Origin: Methylococcales bacterium
Lineage (GTDB): Bacteria > Pseudomonadota > Gammaproteobacteria > Methylococcales > Methylomonadaceae
Direction: 5' to 3'
Length of the DNA: 64,000 nt
Assembly (NCBI GenBank): GCA_028712795.1
Contig: JAQTPT010000009.1
Span: 1-64,000 of the forward strand
Shown here: in pieces, positions 9,143 to 18,062 of the stretch
Layout: every line of letters begins with the position of its first letter
Numbering within the stretch: position 1 is the first letter of the stretch
Program-made: the position numbers and the translations under genes
The notes under the pieces: generated by a model
Told to the model about the DNA's origin: nothing
The model's database searches: none
Seen by the model: the letters and a program-made list of their open reading frames with translations, nothing else

Positions 9143-10003
9143 ATGCAACCTTTTACCAATATTCGCGCGCTCATCATCGATATGGATGGTGTTTTATGGC
9201 ATGGCACGCACCCAATACCAGGTTTGACAGATTTTTTTCAAACGCTAAGTGACCTGCAAATCCGCTTTATTCTGGCGACCAACAATGCCAGCTTAACGCC
9301 GGAACAATATGTAAGCAAGCTGGCGCAAATGGGCGTGACAGTGGCTCGAAACCAAATTCTTACCTCAGGCATTGCCACTGCTCTATACCTGAGTGAACAG
9401 GTGAATCCGGCTGAAACCCGTGTGTTTGTTATCGGAGTGGACGGAGCTACGCAACCGCTTATTGATCGTGGTTTTACGCTAACAGGCCTTTATGAAGTCA
9501 AAAAAAGCAATGACTCCGTCAAAAAAAGCAATGACTCCGTCAAAAAAGGCGCAGATATTGTCGTCTGCGGCAAAGATGAAACCCTGACCTGGGATAAGCT
9601 GGCAACAGCCACACTGAATATTCGTGCTGGTGCAAAATTCATTGGCACTAATGCCGACACGACACTACCAACAGAACATGGTATAACCCACGGCAATGGC
9701 GCAATACTGGCGGCCCTTGAGGTTGCCACTGGCGTAGCACCGACTATTATCGGCAAACCGGAACCCATTATCTATCAACAGGCTCTCGCCTTGCTGGGCG
9801 CCGAACCCGATGAAACCGTCGCCATCGGCGACCGTTTGGAGACCGACATCCTCGGCGCGATCCGCACGGGCATTCGCAGTATCATGGTATTGACGGGGAT
9901 ATCTTCTGAAGATGATTTACAAGCATCGGAATATCAGCCTACCTGGGTCATGCCGGATCTTCGCGCCGTAACGCAAGCCTTGCGAAATCAGGTTATATCG
10001 TAA
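9143..10003 (+). CDS. HAD-superfamily phosphatase, NagD-like (HAD-IIA)
   Basis: A haloacid-dehalogenase-type phosphatase of the NagD/phosphoglycolate-phosphatase-like IIA group. Motif I is IIDMDGVLWHG, motif II is FILATNNAS, and motif III/IV is AIGDRLETDILGA; the cap between carries GTNADTTLPTEHG and IGKPEP, both typical of NagD relatives. The substrate is not identifiable from sequence. The start is the ATG at 9143; a TTG at 9128 would add five residues. The cap domain contains a lysine-rich tandem repeat (see the repeat entry). dhaK follows in the same direction about 100 bases later. Confidence 0.85.
   Translation: MQPFTNIRALIIDMDGVLWHGTHPIPGLTDFFQTLSDLQIRFILATNNASLTPEQYVSKLAQMGVTVARNQILTSGIATALYLSEQVNPAETRVFVIGVDGATQPLIDRGFTLTGLYEVKKSNDSVKKSNDSVKKGADIVVCGKDETLTWDKLATATLNIRAGAKFIGTNADTTLPTEHGITHGNGAILAALEVATGVAPTIIGKPEPIIYQQALALLGAEPDETVAIGDRLETDILGAIRTGIRSIMVLTGISSEDDLQASEYQPTWVMPDLRAVTQALRNQVIS
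9497..9538 (+). repeat. 21-bp tandem duplication inside the HAD gene
   Basis: Two exact copies of a 21-bp unit (9497-9517 and 9518-9538), followed by the start of a third, encode the repeated peptide VKKSNDS. The unit contains a run of seven A. It is in frame, so copy number could vary without breaking the gene. Confidence 0.85.
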
Positions 10004-10104
10004 CTATCGCTCAGCCCTCTGGCTGAATTACTCGCATTGTGGGAGCGTCGCCCACAAATAATGGATTCACATAACGCATTACACCAGCAATATTCGGAGC
10101 CGCC

Positions 10105-11094
10105 ATGAAAAAATTCATCAATTCCATCGATACGCTGCTTGACGAAAGCCTGCTCGGCTTTGCCAAAGCCCATGCCGATATTATCCAACTCAACGACCAA
10201 CCGCACTTTGTCAAACGTATTAACACCACTATGCATGGCAAGGTCGCTTTAATTTCCGGCGGCGGTTCGGGGCATGAACCCTTGCACACAGGCTTTGTCG
10301 GCTCGGGCATGCTGGATGCAGCTTGTCCTGGTCAGATATTTACCTCTCCTACCCCCGACCAAATGCTGGCCGCCGCGCAAGCGGTCGAAAATGGCGGCGG
10401 CGTATTATTCATCGTCAAGAATTATGCCGGTGACGTGATGAATTTTGAAATCGCCGCCGAGATGCTGGATTGCCCCAATGCGACAGTCCTGGTGAGCGAT
10501 GACGTTTCCTTGCCGAAAGCGCATAGCACGGGGCGACGCGGAGTTGCGGGCACGTTAATTGTAGAAAAAATTGTCGGCGCGGCAGCGGAGAAAGGTGCCG
10601 ATTTAGCAAGCTGCAAACAATTAGGTAACAAAGTTAATCAGGCCACCGCCTCAATGGGAGTCGCCCTGAGCAGTTGCACCGTACCCGCCTTGGGAAAACC
10701 CACTTTCGACATCAGCGACACCGAGATGGAAATGGGTGTGGGCATTCATGGCGAGCGTGGGCGTGAAACCTTGCCTTTAACCCCCGCCACCGAAATTGTG
10801 GACCACTTGGCCAGCCTTATCGATGATGAGTTAAAACCGAAAAAAGGCCAGCCAGTGTTGCTGCATGTTAACGGATTCGGCGCAACGCCATTGATGGAGT
10901 TATATTTGATTTATTATCTGGCTGCGCAGTTCTGGGAAAAACGCGGCATCACTATCGCCCGCTCACTGGTTGGCAACTACACCACGTCAATCGATATGGC
11001 GGGCTGTTCAATAACCTTGAGCCTGCTTGACGATGAACTGCTGGAACTATGGGATGCTCCTGTGCATACAGCGGCCTTACGCTGGGGTTGTTAG
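10105..11094 (+). CDS. dhaK: Dihydroxyacetone kinase subunit DhaK
   Basis: Substrate-binding subunit that holds dihydroxyacetone covalently on a histidine for phosphorylation with DhaL. At 329 residues it is near the DhaK norm. Visible landmarks are ALISGGGSGHEPLH (phosphate-side loop with His), the FIVKNYAGDVMNFE segment, and MGVGIHGERG, whose His is the covalent hemiaminal residue in the E. coli enzyme. A GGAG ribosome site lies before the ATG. The partner dhaL lies downstream on the opposite strand and overlaps its 3' end by 18 bp. No DhaM (phosphotransferase) gene is seen, so an ATP-dependent enzyme is likely. Confidence 0.93.
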   Translation: MKKFINSIDTLLDESLLGFAKAHADIIQLNDQPHFVKRINTTMHGKVALISGGGSGHEPLHTGFVGSGMLDAACPGQIFTSPTPDQMLAAAQAVENGGGVLFIVKNYAGDVMNFEIAAEMLDCPNATVLVSDDVSLPKAHSTGRRGVAGTLIVEKIVGAAAEKGADLASCKQLGNKVNQATASMGVALSSCTVPALGKPTFDISDTEMEMGVGIHGERGRETLPLTPATEIVDHLASLIDDELKPKKGQPVLLHVNGFGATPLMELYLIYYLAAQFWEKRGITIARSLVGNYTTSIDMAGCSITLSLLDDELLELWDAPVHTAALRWGC

Positions 11095-11724
11095 TTGTTT
11101 AGACAGAATATCAACGATGGCGCAAATCATTAATTGACCGGTTTTAGCGCCTGCATCAACGTGACCACGGGAGCGCTCTTCCAGAAAAGAAGCGCGGCCC
11201 TTGGTAGCCACCATATCGCGGGTTGACTCCATGCCCTCTATGGCAACCTGCGGGACAGTTGCCAAAACTTCGGGGAAAGCAACGGAATTCGCTGCTGCTG
11301 TCCGCAAGTACTCGGCCACGGGAATGTAAACATCGAGCATGGTTTTTTCCCCTGCCTCCGCCTTGCCCCTTTGCTTAACAGCATCCACCCCTTTGGAAAA
11401 AATATCGGCAAAGCTTTGCTGATCCAACGGTTGTTCACGCGCCGCTTTACTTAAAGCGATAAACAATGTTCCGTACAACGAACCGGACGCGCCGCCAATT
11501 GATGACATTAAAGTCATGCCGATTTTCTGCCAGGCCAACACCCAGTCCATTTGACTTAATTCGTCACGTTGCGCCATGAGCGCATTAATGCCACGTTGTA
11601 AATTAATGACATGGTCGCCGTCGCCAATGGCTTGATCCAAAGCAGTCACTTCTTCTGCGTTTTTTTCGATCACATCGTCTATAGCCTCTATCAGAGACGG
11701 CAATAAGGCAGGAGTAAGTTTCAT
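11077..11724 (-). CDS. dhaL: Dihydroxyacetone kinase subunit DhaL
   Basis: Nucleotide-binding subunit of dihydroxyacetone kinase. The Mg-nucleotide motif AIGDGDHVINLQRG and the GGASGSLYGTLF loop are both present; the family usually reads GDGDHGxNM, so the loop is slightly divergent. I chose the ATG at 11724 (215 residues); the longer frame from 11742 would need a TTG start. The gene is convergent with dhaK and overlaps it by 18 bp, so the two subunits cannot be made from one transcript. Its own promoter should lie between 11725 and 11830. Confidence 0.9.
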   Translation of the reverse strand: MKLTPALLPSLIEAIDDVIEKNAEEVTALDQAIGDGDHVINLQRGINALMAQRDELSQMDWVLAWQKIGMTLMSSIGGASGSLYGTLFIALSKAAREQPLDQQSFADIFSKGVDAVKQRGKAEAGEKTMLDVYIPVAEYLRTAAANSVAFPEVLATVPQVAIEGMESTRDMVATKGRASFLEERSRGHVDAGAKTGQLMICAIVDILSKQLTTPA

Positions 11725-11829
11725 GACACACCCATTCAGCAAGTATTAAATATTTGACGATTTAGAGAATATCGCGTGATTGGCACAACTGTCCAGAATT
11801 AATTAGTGCTAAACAAAACGCACAATTTT

Positions 11830-12114
11830 TCAAAAAAATTGTTTAAAAAAAACCGAAAAGTTGACCGCGAAATGTAAAGGAATCAGCGGGTAGTCATCAC
11901 GAACCAGACCATGTTTAGCTTCCAGAGTTGCGATCATATCACGGTCCGGCAGATGATCACGAACCAAATAAAAACGTTCCAGGTCCGAACGGGCTTCGTT
12001 GGCATCCAAAGCAAATAATGGGCGGCTATCTGAGTCAAAAAATACAAAAACTAGCTTTATTATCAATTGGCAAATTATAACATGGCCCGCTATTATCGGC
12101 TGGATAAATTGCAT
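11830..12114 (-). CDS. Hypothetical protein, possibly a gene remnant
   Basis: A 94-residue frame starting at an ATG. The first third is hydrophobic and of odd composition. The middle (ARSDLERFYLVRDHLPDRDMIATLEAKHGLVRDDYP) looks protein-like and acidic. The last residues are phenylalanine-rich and derive from an A/T-rich run. I do not recognise a family. It could be the surviving part of a decayed gene. Confidence 0.3.
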   Translation of the reverse strand: MQFIQPIIAGHVIICQLIIKLVFVFFDSDSRPLFALDANEARSDLERFYLVRDHLPDRDMIATLEAKHGLVRDDYPLIPLHFAVNFSVFFKQFF

Positions 12115-12307
12115 CTTTTAAATAATGTGAATATGTCAAACATTATATTTAATCCTTACTCTATTTAAGTTTTAAAAGTGTTCTATACTCTGGCATAAGC
12201 CTAATTTGTATATTAAGAAGGCTTGATCAGTTTTTAATCAGTTACAGGAAATGCAGATGTCGCTGACTCACTGCGTCCGAGGGTCTGATATAAAACAAAT
12301 TTATCTG

Positions 12308-12388
12308 AAAAAGGCAAAACCATCGAAAGGTGGTGACGCAAAATTTCCAGTCTAAAGGATCTTTCCTATGACAGTGGGATTGCCAGAA
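12308..12388 (+). promoter_or_regulatory. Cyclic di-GMP-I riboswitch (GEMM-I)
   Basis: The sequence carries the GEMM-I signatures in order: GGCAA (12313-12317) closing with TTGCC (12380-12384); an ACCA...TGGT stem capped by a GAAA tetraloop; the invariant GACGCAAA; a CTAAAGG segment; and the tetraloop-receptor strand CCTATGACAG. GEMM-I RNAs bind cyclic di-GMP and usually control motility, attachment and extracellular-polymer genes. It sits about 210 bases before the start of the first of two overlapping secreted-protein genes. I could not identify the expression platform; no obvious T-run terminator lies just downstream, so translational control is possible. Confidence 0.9.
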
Positions 12389-12598
12389 TCAGAGGGTAGT
12401 TTTGGGAGCTTCTATAAATTCCCTTCTCCTCAGTTTGAAGGTTGGCATGAGATATATAAGTTAATTCTTATGCAGCCTTTCGTCCAGAGGACGATGGGAG
12501 CTTTATTGATTTTGTAGAAGTCATAATCGTTATTGCCTGCTGATAGTAATACACTCATCAAGGAACTCCTCAGACCTAATTTATTTAGGAGAAGAGTT

Positions 12599-13156
12599 GT
12601 GAAAACTAACACCCAAAAATCGTTGAATCTAAAGCGAGCTCGTAATTCGAGCGCTTTGAATCAATGCCAATCCATCGATCCCTCGTACAGTCCAATTACC
12701 GGCTTTATGCGGATCGTTTTATTAACTGTTTTAGCTTTGTGGCTAATAAGTAACCCTTATTTTGCCCATGCAGAAACAAACGCAGTTACTTCATATTTAC
12801 AAGAAGTTGCTAAATCAAACGCCCAGGAATTAGGGGGCGTAATGGCGGATACGCACTGGACACGAATTGAATTCAGTAAGACTTATATAGATCCAATCGT
12901 GGTAGTTGAAGGATCGGTCGCCAACGCACGTAACACTTATGTGGTAGGTATTCGTAATGTAGGTGCGATGGGTTTTGAAATCAGCCTTCAAAACTGTAAC
13001 AACGCGACTGGCATCCCCGTTCAGGAAAACGTTAATTTTTCCGTTATTGAGAAAAGTCAATTGCCAGCAGTAGAAGGCACTAACACTAAAATCAGACAGC
13101 AATTTTCATGGGGCGAATGCCCAGCCACAGCTGTAAAAACGGGGGTGGTGTCATGA
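12599..13156 (+). CDS. Secreted protein with possible H-type-lectin-like domain
   Basis: I chose the GTG at 12599 because a strong ribosome site (TAGGAGA) lies seven to ten bases before it; this gives 185 residues. A basic N-terminal extension of about 36 residues precedes a hydrophobic export segment (MRIVLLTVLALWLISNPYFAHA), so the mature part begins near AETNAV; a start at the ATG of that segment (12707) is the alternative. The mature region contains THWTRIEFSKTYIDPIVVVEG and VVGIRNVGAMGFEISLQ, a beta-rich pattern like H-type lectin or similar bacterial surface modules; this assignment is weak. It is the first gene after the c-di-GMP riboswitch, and its stop overlaps the start of the next gene (ATGA). 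Confidence 0.75.
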   Translation: MKTNTQKSLNLKRARNSSALNQCQSIDPSYSPITGFMRIVLLTVLALWLISNPYFAHAETNAVTSYLQEVAKSNAQELGGVMADTHWTRIEFSKTYIDPIVVVEGSVANARNTYVVGIRNVGAMGFEISLQNCNNATGIPVQENVNFSVIEKSQLPAVEGTNTKIRQQFSWGECPATAVKTGVVS

Positions 13157-16014
13157 AAAAGATTAGCTTTATACCCCTGATCATGGCGTTTTTAACAGCC
13201 AGTATGGCATTCGCCGCTGATGAAATTCACTGGACCTTTACGGGCCAGAATTCGGTCGCTTTTAACTGGAGAGGAACAACTACAGAAAATACAATTGGCT
13301 ATGGACTTGCTTCCGGCGTTTATACGCAGGTAACTGCAACGACGCCTAATCCGGCGCCTATATCATCGAGTGGTCCTTTCTGGGAAGCAAAGCTGACCGG
13401 TTTGTCAGCAAATACCCTTTATTATTACAAAATAGGCACCGAGCCTGAAAAGACCTTTCGTACGCCTCCAGCTCCGGGCAGTAACAATTTTAACGTTTAT
13501 GCCTTGGGTAATATGGGCAGTAGTTCGACTTACTTCAACACCGGTGCAGTTCAGGATATTATTGCCAATGACCTGCCTGCCTTTGTGGTCGGATTAGGCG
13601 ATCTTTCGCTCGGCAGCATCAATGGAGCCGCTACCATTGATCAACACTTCAACGATGTGATGGCATGGTCTAAAGTGGCCGCCTACCTGCCAGTATGGGG
13701 CGATCTGGAGTGGATCAGTTCCAGCACGGATAGTTTTAAAAACTATAAAGGCCGCTTTAATGTGCCTAATGCGCAAACATCCCCCGTTTCTCCCTTAGCG
13801 GGAGGCAAAGACTGGTATTGGTTTGATTATGGGAATACCCGCTTTATTACCTTACCGGAGCCCTGGTCTGGCGCATGGCCTGCTTGGAATACCGCCGCAG
13901 GTGATCTCATGGCGCAGGCGCAGGCTGATCCGAACATCAAATTTATCGCTACTTTCGGGCATCGACCCGCCTATTCATCCGGCCATTATAGTGGCTCGGC
14001 TACCCTTAAGGGCATGCTGGACAAATTAGGGGACACTTATAGCAAGTACACGTTAAATATCAATGGCCATAGTAATAATTACGAGCGCAGTAGCCCGCAG
14101 CATGGTGTAACGCACATCACTGTCGGTACGGGCGGTGCAAATCTTACCCAGGATGGCACCTGTTTGTGGTTAACCTGCGCAAAACCTGACTGGTCTGCCT
14201 TTCGTGCCATGCATCTGGGCGCCTTGAAATTACGTTTTACCGGATCAGGTATAGAAGGGTCATTTATTTGTGGTCCCGCAGGTGGAGGAAAAAATGATGT
14301 GAACTGCAAGAAAGGCAGCGTTGCGGACAAATTCACGATCGCTTCACCTACGGTTACGGTTGGTTCTTCGGCTATCGTTGCTCCGATGGCTATCGTTGCT
14401 CCCGACGTCATTGTCACTTCGCTCTCTTATGCCAATGGCATCTTCACGAGTACGGTAAAAAACCAGGGTACCGCAGCGACACCGGCAGGCGTAGTTGTCG
14501 GCGTAAGATATTCGGTGGATGGTACCTATAAAACCTGGGGTTCCGTAATGGGGCCCTTGGCTACCGGAGCATCCTTCACTATCGGCACCAATGGTGGATC
14601 CTATGTCATTCCGACCGGCACCCACACGGTTACAGCTTGGGTCGATGATGTCAATCGCTTTGCTGAGTTAAATGAAACCAACAACACACTGTCTAAAACT
14701 GTTACTGATATTGACACCCAAGCACCGACAGTGCCGAATGGCCTTGTAGCAAAGACCGCATCTTCCTCGCAAATCAATTTATCCTGGGCGGCCAGCACCG
14801 ATAATGTCGGAGTAACTGGTTATAAAATTTTCCGTAACGGAACTCAGATAGCGACATCTGTCACAACGAGCTATTCAAATACGGGTTTGGCTGCGGGTAC
14901 AACTTACAGTTATACCGTGGCAGCCTATGATGCCGCAGGTAATAACTCAGGAAAATCAACCGCTGTATCAGCAACAACAACTACTACTACCCCACCCCCA
15001 CCCCCACCCCCACCCCCGCCTAGCGACTCAGTGATACAGGGCTTTGCAGCCGTGGCAAAAGTAACCGGAGGTGCTGGGGGACAAAACATCGTTGTAACTA
15101 ATTGCAATGGGGATTCAAGTGCCGGATCATTAAAAGCGGCAATAGCGGTTAATGCTACTCGAACCATAACATTTAAACAAGGGATGACTTGTACAATCAA
15201 TTGGACAGGTCCCTATGTAGTCTATGTTAACTACCCAAACATGACTATTGATGGGAAAGGTGCTAACATCACTATCTCAGGAATGTCGCTAAGTGTATTT
15301 AAAAGCAACGGGACTCCAATAAATAACATAATCATACGCAACTTGACGTTTGCCAATACCACCCCTGATAGAAATGCGCTTCTGGTTGATTATGGTTCAT
15401 CGGGAGTTTGGATTGACCATAACACTTTCTACAATAACAGTCAGGGCGCGACAGGTCAAGGCGTAGCAGTAAACCACCAAGGCACTACTTATGATGGGCT
15501 AGCACCAAAGGGCATTACCATAAGCTGGAATTATTTTAAAGCGCCAAACATAAAAGCCATACTCATTCAATCCAATAATGATTTAATATCAACGCCTATG
15601 CGTGTTAGTATTCACCATAACAGGTTCGAGTCTGTTGTTTCGCGTATGCCACGTATACATGGTAAAGATATTGTTGTTCATGCCTGGAATAATTATCTTC
15701 ATGCATGGTCTGATCAGGCTATGGGGCCTAGTAATTATGCTAATTTGTTAGCTGAAAACAACTACTTTGAAAACACTAGCGCGACAAGACCGCATGCTAT
15801 ACAAGATGTTGGCAATCCTCCTAGGACTGGTTATTGGCTTGCTGCGAGTATAGCGGGATCAGGAAACTTTTTAGGAAAATCAGGCTCAGGAATTACACCA
15901 ACAGTAGAATTTCATGGAACATTCCCACGTAATCTTATAACTTATACCGCAACTCTTGAAGCGGCTGATGCTGCGTTAAAAGCCAAAATTATACTGGGGG
16001 CAGGAGCGCACTAA
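13153..16014 (+). CDS. Secreted fusion: degenerate PAP-like phosphatase + CARDB + FN3 + pectate lyase (PL1)
   Basis: A 953-residue exported protein. Order: signal peptide 1-21 (AFA-AD); PAP N-terminal-like beta domain, about 23-105; metallophosphatase-like domain, about 110-390; CARDB-like domain 415-518; FN3 domain 525-608; Thr/Pro linker with ten prolines (614-623); and a PL1 pectate-lyase beta-helix, about 628-953. Lyase landmarks are VWIDHNTF at 752-759 and VSIHHNRFE...SRMPRIHG at 818-837, which includes the Arg pair expected at the active site. In the phosphatase part several metal-ligand motifs are altered: GNMG for GDxG, WGDLEW for the GNHE motif, and GHSNNYER for GHxHxYER. It may therefore be inactive. 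The start overlaps the previous stop (ATGA), so the two are translationally coupled and both sit under the riboswitch. Likely acts on plant- or algal-type pectin outside the cell. Confidence 0.88.
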   Translation: MKKISFIPLIMAFLTASMAFAADEIHWTFTGQNSVAFNWRGTTTENTIGYGLASGVYTQVTATTPNPAPISSSGPFWEAKLTGLSANTLYYYKIGTEPEKTFRTPPAPGSNNFNVYALGNMGSSSTYFNTGAVQDIIANDLPAFVVGLGDLSLGSINGAATIDQHFNDVMAWSKVAAYLPVWGDLEWISSSTDSFKNYKGRFNVPNAQTSPVSPLAGGKDWYWFDYGNTRFITLPEPWSGAWPAWNTAAGDLMAQAQADPNIKFIATFGHRPAYSSGHYSGSATLKGMLDKLGDTYSKYTLNINGHSNNYERSSPQHGVTHITVGTGGANLTQDGTCLWLTCAKPDWSAFRAMHLGALKLRFTGSGIEGSFICGPAGGGKNDVNCKKGSVADKFTIASPTVTVGSSAIVAPMAIVAPDVIVTSLSYANGIFTSTVKNQGTAATPAGVVVGVRYSVDGTYKTWGSVMGPLATGASFTIGTNGGSYVIPTGTHTVTAWVDDVNRFAELNETNNTLSKTVTDIDTQAPTVPNGLVAKTASSSQINLSWAASTDNVGVTGYKIFRNGTQIATSVTTSYSNTGLAAGTTYSYTVAAYDAAGNNSGKSTAVSATTTTTTPPPPPPPPPPSDSVIQGFAAVAKVTGGAGGQNIVVTNCNGDSSAGSLKAAIAVNATRTITFKQGMTCTINWTGPYVVYVNYPNMTIDGKGANITISGMSLSVFKSNGTPINNIIIRNLTFANTTPDRNALLVDYGSSGVWIDHNTFYNNSQGATGQGVAVNHQGTTYDGLAPKGITISWNYFKAPNIKAILIQSNNDLISTPMRVSIHHNRFESVVSRMPRIHGKDIVVHAWNNYLHAWSDQAMGPSNYANLLAENNYFENTSATRPHAIQDVGNPPRTGYWLAASIAGSGNFLGKSGSGITPTVEFHGTFPRNLITYTATLEAADAALKAKIILGAGAH
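14992..15018 (+). repeat. CCCCCA tract encoding the polyproline linker
   Basis: A short run of CCCCCA units encodes consecutive prolines between the FN3 and lyase domains. Six-base units keep frame, so copy changes would only alter linker length, whereas single-base slippage in the C-runs would cut off the lyase domain. Confidence 0.7.
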
Positions 16015-16118
16015 TGAACCCTTGTGGGTGATCGGAAAATCAGGATTAGACATCTGCCACGCTTCCCTTAGACGGGTGCAAAGGAGGGGCGAGTCGCTCA
16101 CGAGACTCTGAAACAATT

Positions 16119-16162
16119 CAAAATGCCGGAAGCTAGCTCTATAGTTACTTCCGGCATTTTTT
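16119..16162 (+). terminator. Intrinsic terminator after the lyase fusion gene
   Basis: AAATGCCGGAAG pairs exactly with CTTCCGGCATTT across a 15-base loop, followed by a run of T. It lies about 110 bases after the stop of the fusion gene and should end the riboswitch-controlled transcript. The A-rich left side means it could also work in the other direction. Confidence 0.9.
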
Positions 16163-16475
16163 ATGAAAAATGGCCAACACTTTAAGTGCTAAAGTTTCTC
16201 AACAAATGTAAAGCCACCATACGTAGCAATTCGGCTACAAGAAAGTTTTTCGGGGGATTGCGGTGTTGTCAGGAATTTAGAGCATATCAATCCACCATAA
16301 AGAAAAAACAGCTTACGACGAAATAAAATTTGATTAATCCGTTGATTTAAGTGAGAGTGGAAAATTTGCGATATAGGGCTTACAACCTCGTAAGCTAACG
16401 AGTGAACTAAAACATGAAGCGGCCAAGTTAAACATACAAAGGTAAAAAAATGAAAATTAATATGGAGCACTCATA
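16163..16475. other. Intergenic region, no gene seen
   Basis: An AT-rich gap between the terminator and the broken methyltransferase. The minus-strand frame at 16189-16470 does not look like a protein. No RNA gene or clear promoter could be fixed. Confidence 0.4.
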
Positions 16476-17220
16476 ATGACGCCGGAAACATTAAGCCGTA
16501 TTACTCCGATTCTCGGGACAGATAACCATTCCAAAATCAACCAAAATACTTGATTTTGGTTGTGATGAGGGAGGCACAGTTTATGAGTTGCTCGATCAGG
16601 GATATTCGGAAACTGTTGGATACGATATAAAAGACTACTTAAAGCTACGTGATCCAACAGATCGTTCACGGTTTACTATTGGCTCACCACTTGGATCGCA
16701 TAATCTACCGTACGATGACAACACTTTTGATCTTATCCTGTCTGATGTGGTATTTGAGCATGTAATGGATCAAGTACCTATTTTCCTCGAACTGTATCGA
16801 GTTACAAAGCCTGACGGTATAGCATTCCATCTGATACCGGGAAGATATAATCCAATAGAGAGCCACATGTTTGTACCATCCGGTAGTGTTATAGCTCATC
16901 GTTGGTGGTTCAAGTTATGGGCTGTTTTGGGCATACGAAACGAATTTCAAAAAGGTTTATCTGCAGATGAAACTGCAGACATGAACGCGTTTTATTGTGT
17001 TGAAGCGCTCAACTATGTGCCCACGTCTCTCTACAAGGTGGTATGGAAAAAACTGGGTTTCGATTACAGATTTCTTTATCAAGAATTTTTTGATAGTAAC
17101 AAAAAGCCCTTGTTACGTACTATCGGAAAACTGAATCGTGTACTTCCAATTTTTGGTTGGATGTATGGCCTAGTCAAATACCGGATCGTGTATTTGAGAA
17201 AGCGGGGGTGCTTAGACTAG
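16476..17220 (+). pseudogene. SAM-dependent methyltransferase, frameshifted near its start
   Basis: The main frame (16588-17220, extended upstream in frame to about 16520) encodes a class I methyltransferase: motif I KILDFGCDEGGTVYELL, acidic GYDIKDY, and NTFDLILSDVVFEHV. It is followed by a C-terminal half typical of glycan-cluster methyltransferases (LYRVTKPDGIAFHLIPGRYNPIESH). The natural start appears to be the ATG at 16476, whose frame reads MTPETLSRITPILG and then runs into a stop. Shifting frame near 16515-16525 restores QITIPKSTKILDFGC. One base has therefore probably been lost or gained. Translation from an internal start would give a protein lacking part of the fold. It lies beside transposon remnants. 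Confidence 0.75.
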
Positions 17221-17319
17221 ATTGTTACCTTCGGTAAGGCGCAACTCTAAGTCAGCAATAGGCGTTAGCTGTATTACCCTGTCAAACAGCGTCGAATAAT
17301 GTCCAGCAAATAAGTAAAT

Positions 17320-18050
17320 TTATTCCGTTTTTAGCTCTTTTTTACGCTGCTTAAGTCGATAGGAATTCGTTACCCGTTTCCAGAATGTCACATTGGTGAG
17401 TGATCCGATCTAACAATGCCGTAGTCATCTTGCCATCGGTGAATGCTTGCACCCATTCACCAAAGCTCAGGTTGGCAGTAATGAGGATCAAGGTTTTTTC
17501 ATACAGTTGGCTGATTAGGTGAAAATGCAAGGCTCCATTGGACTCAGGGAACGGCAGATAACCCGATTCATCGACAATTACCGCATTCAACCTGTATCAG
17601 CGTGCGTGCCATGCGCCCTGTTTTACCGGCCTGCTTTTCTCTTTCCAGTTCATTAACCAGATCGACGTCATTGTAACAACGCACGCGCTTACCTTGGTGG
17701 ATGGCGGTGGCCAAGTATGTCTTTCCGGTACCGGCGCCACCGGCCAAGATAAGATTATGGGCTTCCTCCATAAAGGCGGCGCTGGCCAGTTGCTGAATCT
17801 GTGCTTGAGCTAGCGGTGATTCCTGCCAGACAAAGCCAACCAAATCCCGATGCATCGGAAATTTTGCGGCACTCAACTGATAGCAAAGACTGCGGGCCTG
17901 ACTATAAGCTATTTCAGCGTCGATGAGCCGGTGTAAATAACCGTCTAGCGTCAGTGCCAGCCTGGGTGCTTCGACTTGTATCTCCGCTAATGCCGCGGCC
18001 ATGCCGAACAAATTCAGGGCCTTCAGTTGAGCTAGATTATCAATGGACAT
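17320..18050 (-). pseudogene. IS21-family IstB (helper ATPase), broken
   Basis: IstB is the AAA+ helper of IS21 transposition. The N-terminal part (17568-18050) has LIDAEIAYSQAR and the Walker A GGAGTGKTYLATAI. The C-terminal part (17351-17590) has [30 protein letters not shown] and [20 protein letters not shown]. The two lie in different frames, so there is a frameshift near 17570-17590. A second shift after ETGN restores [10 protein letters not shown] up to a stop at 17320. A few residues also seem missing after LATAI. It is not functional as it stands. Confidence 0.88.
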
Positions 18051-18062
18051 AACGGCCTCCCA

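Noticed and set aside
16189..16470. Minus-strand 93-codon frame
   Set aside because: Composition is that of AT-rich non-coding DNA and no ribosome site is seen.
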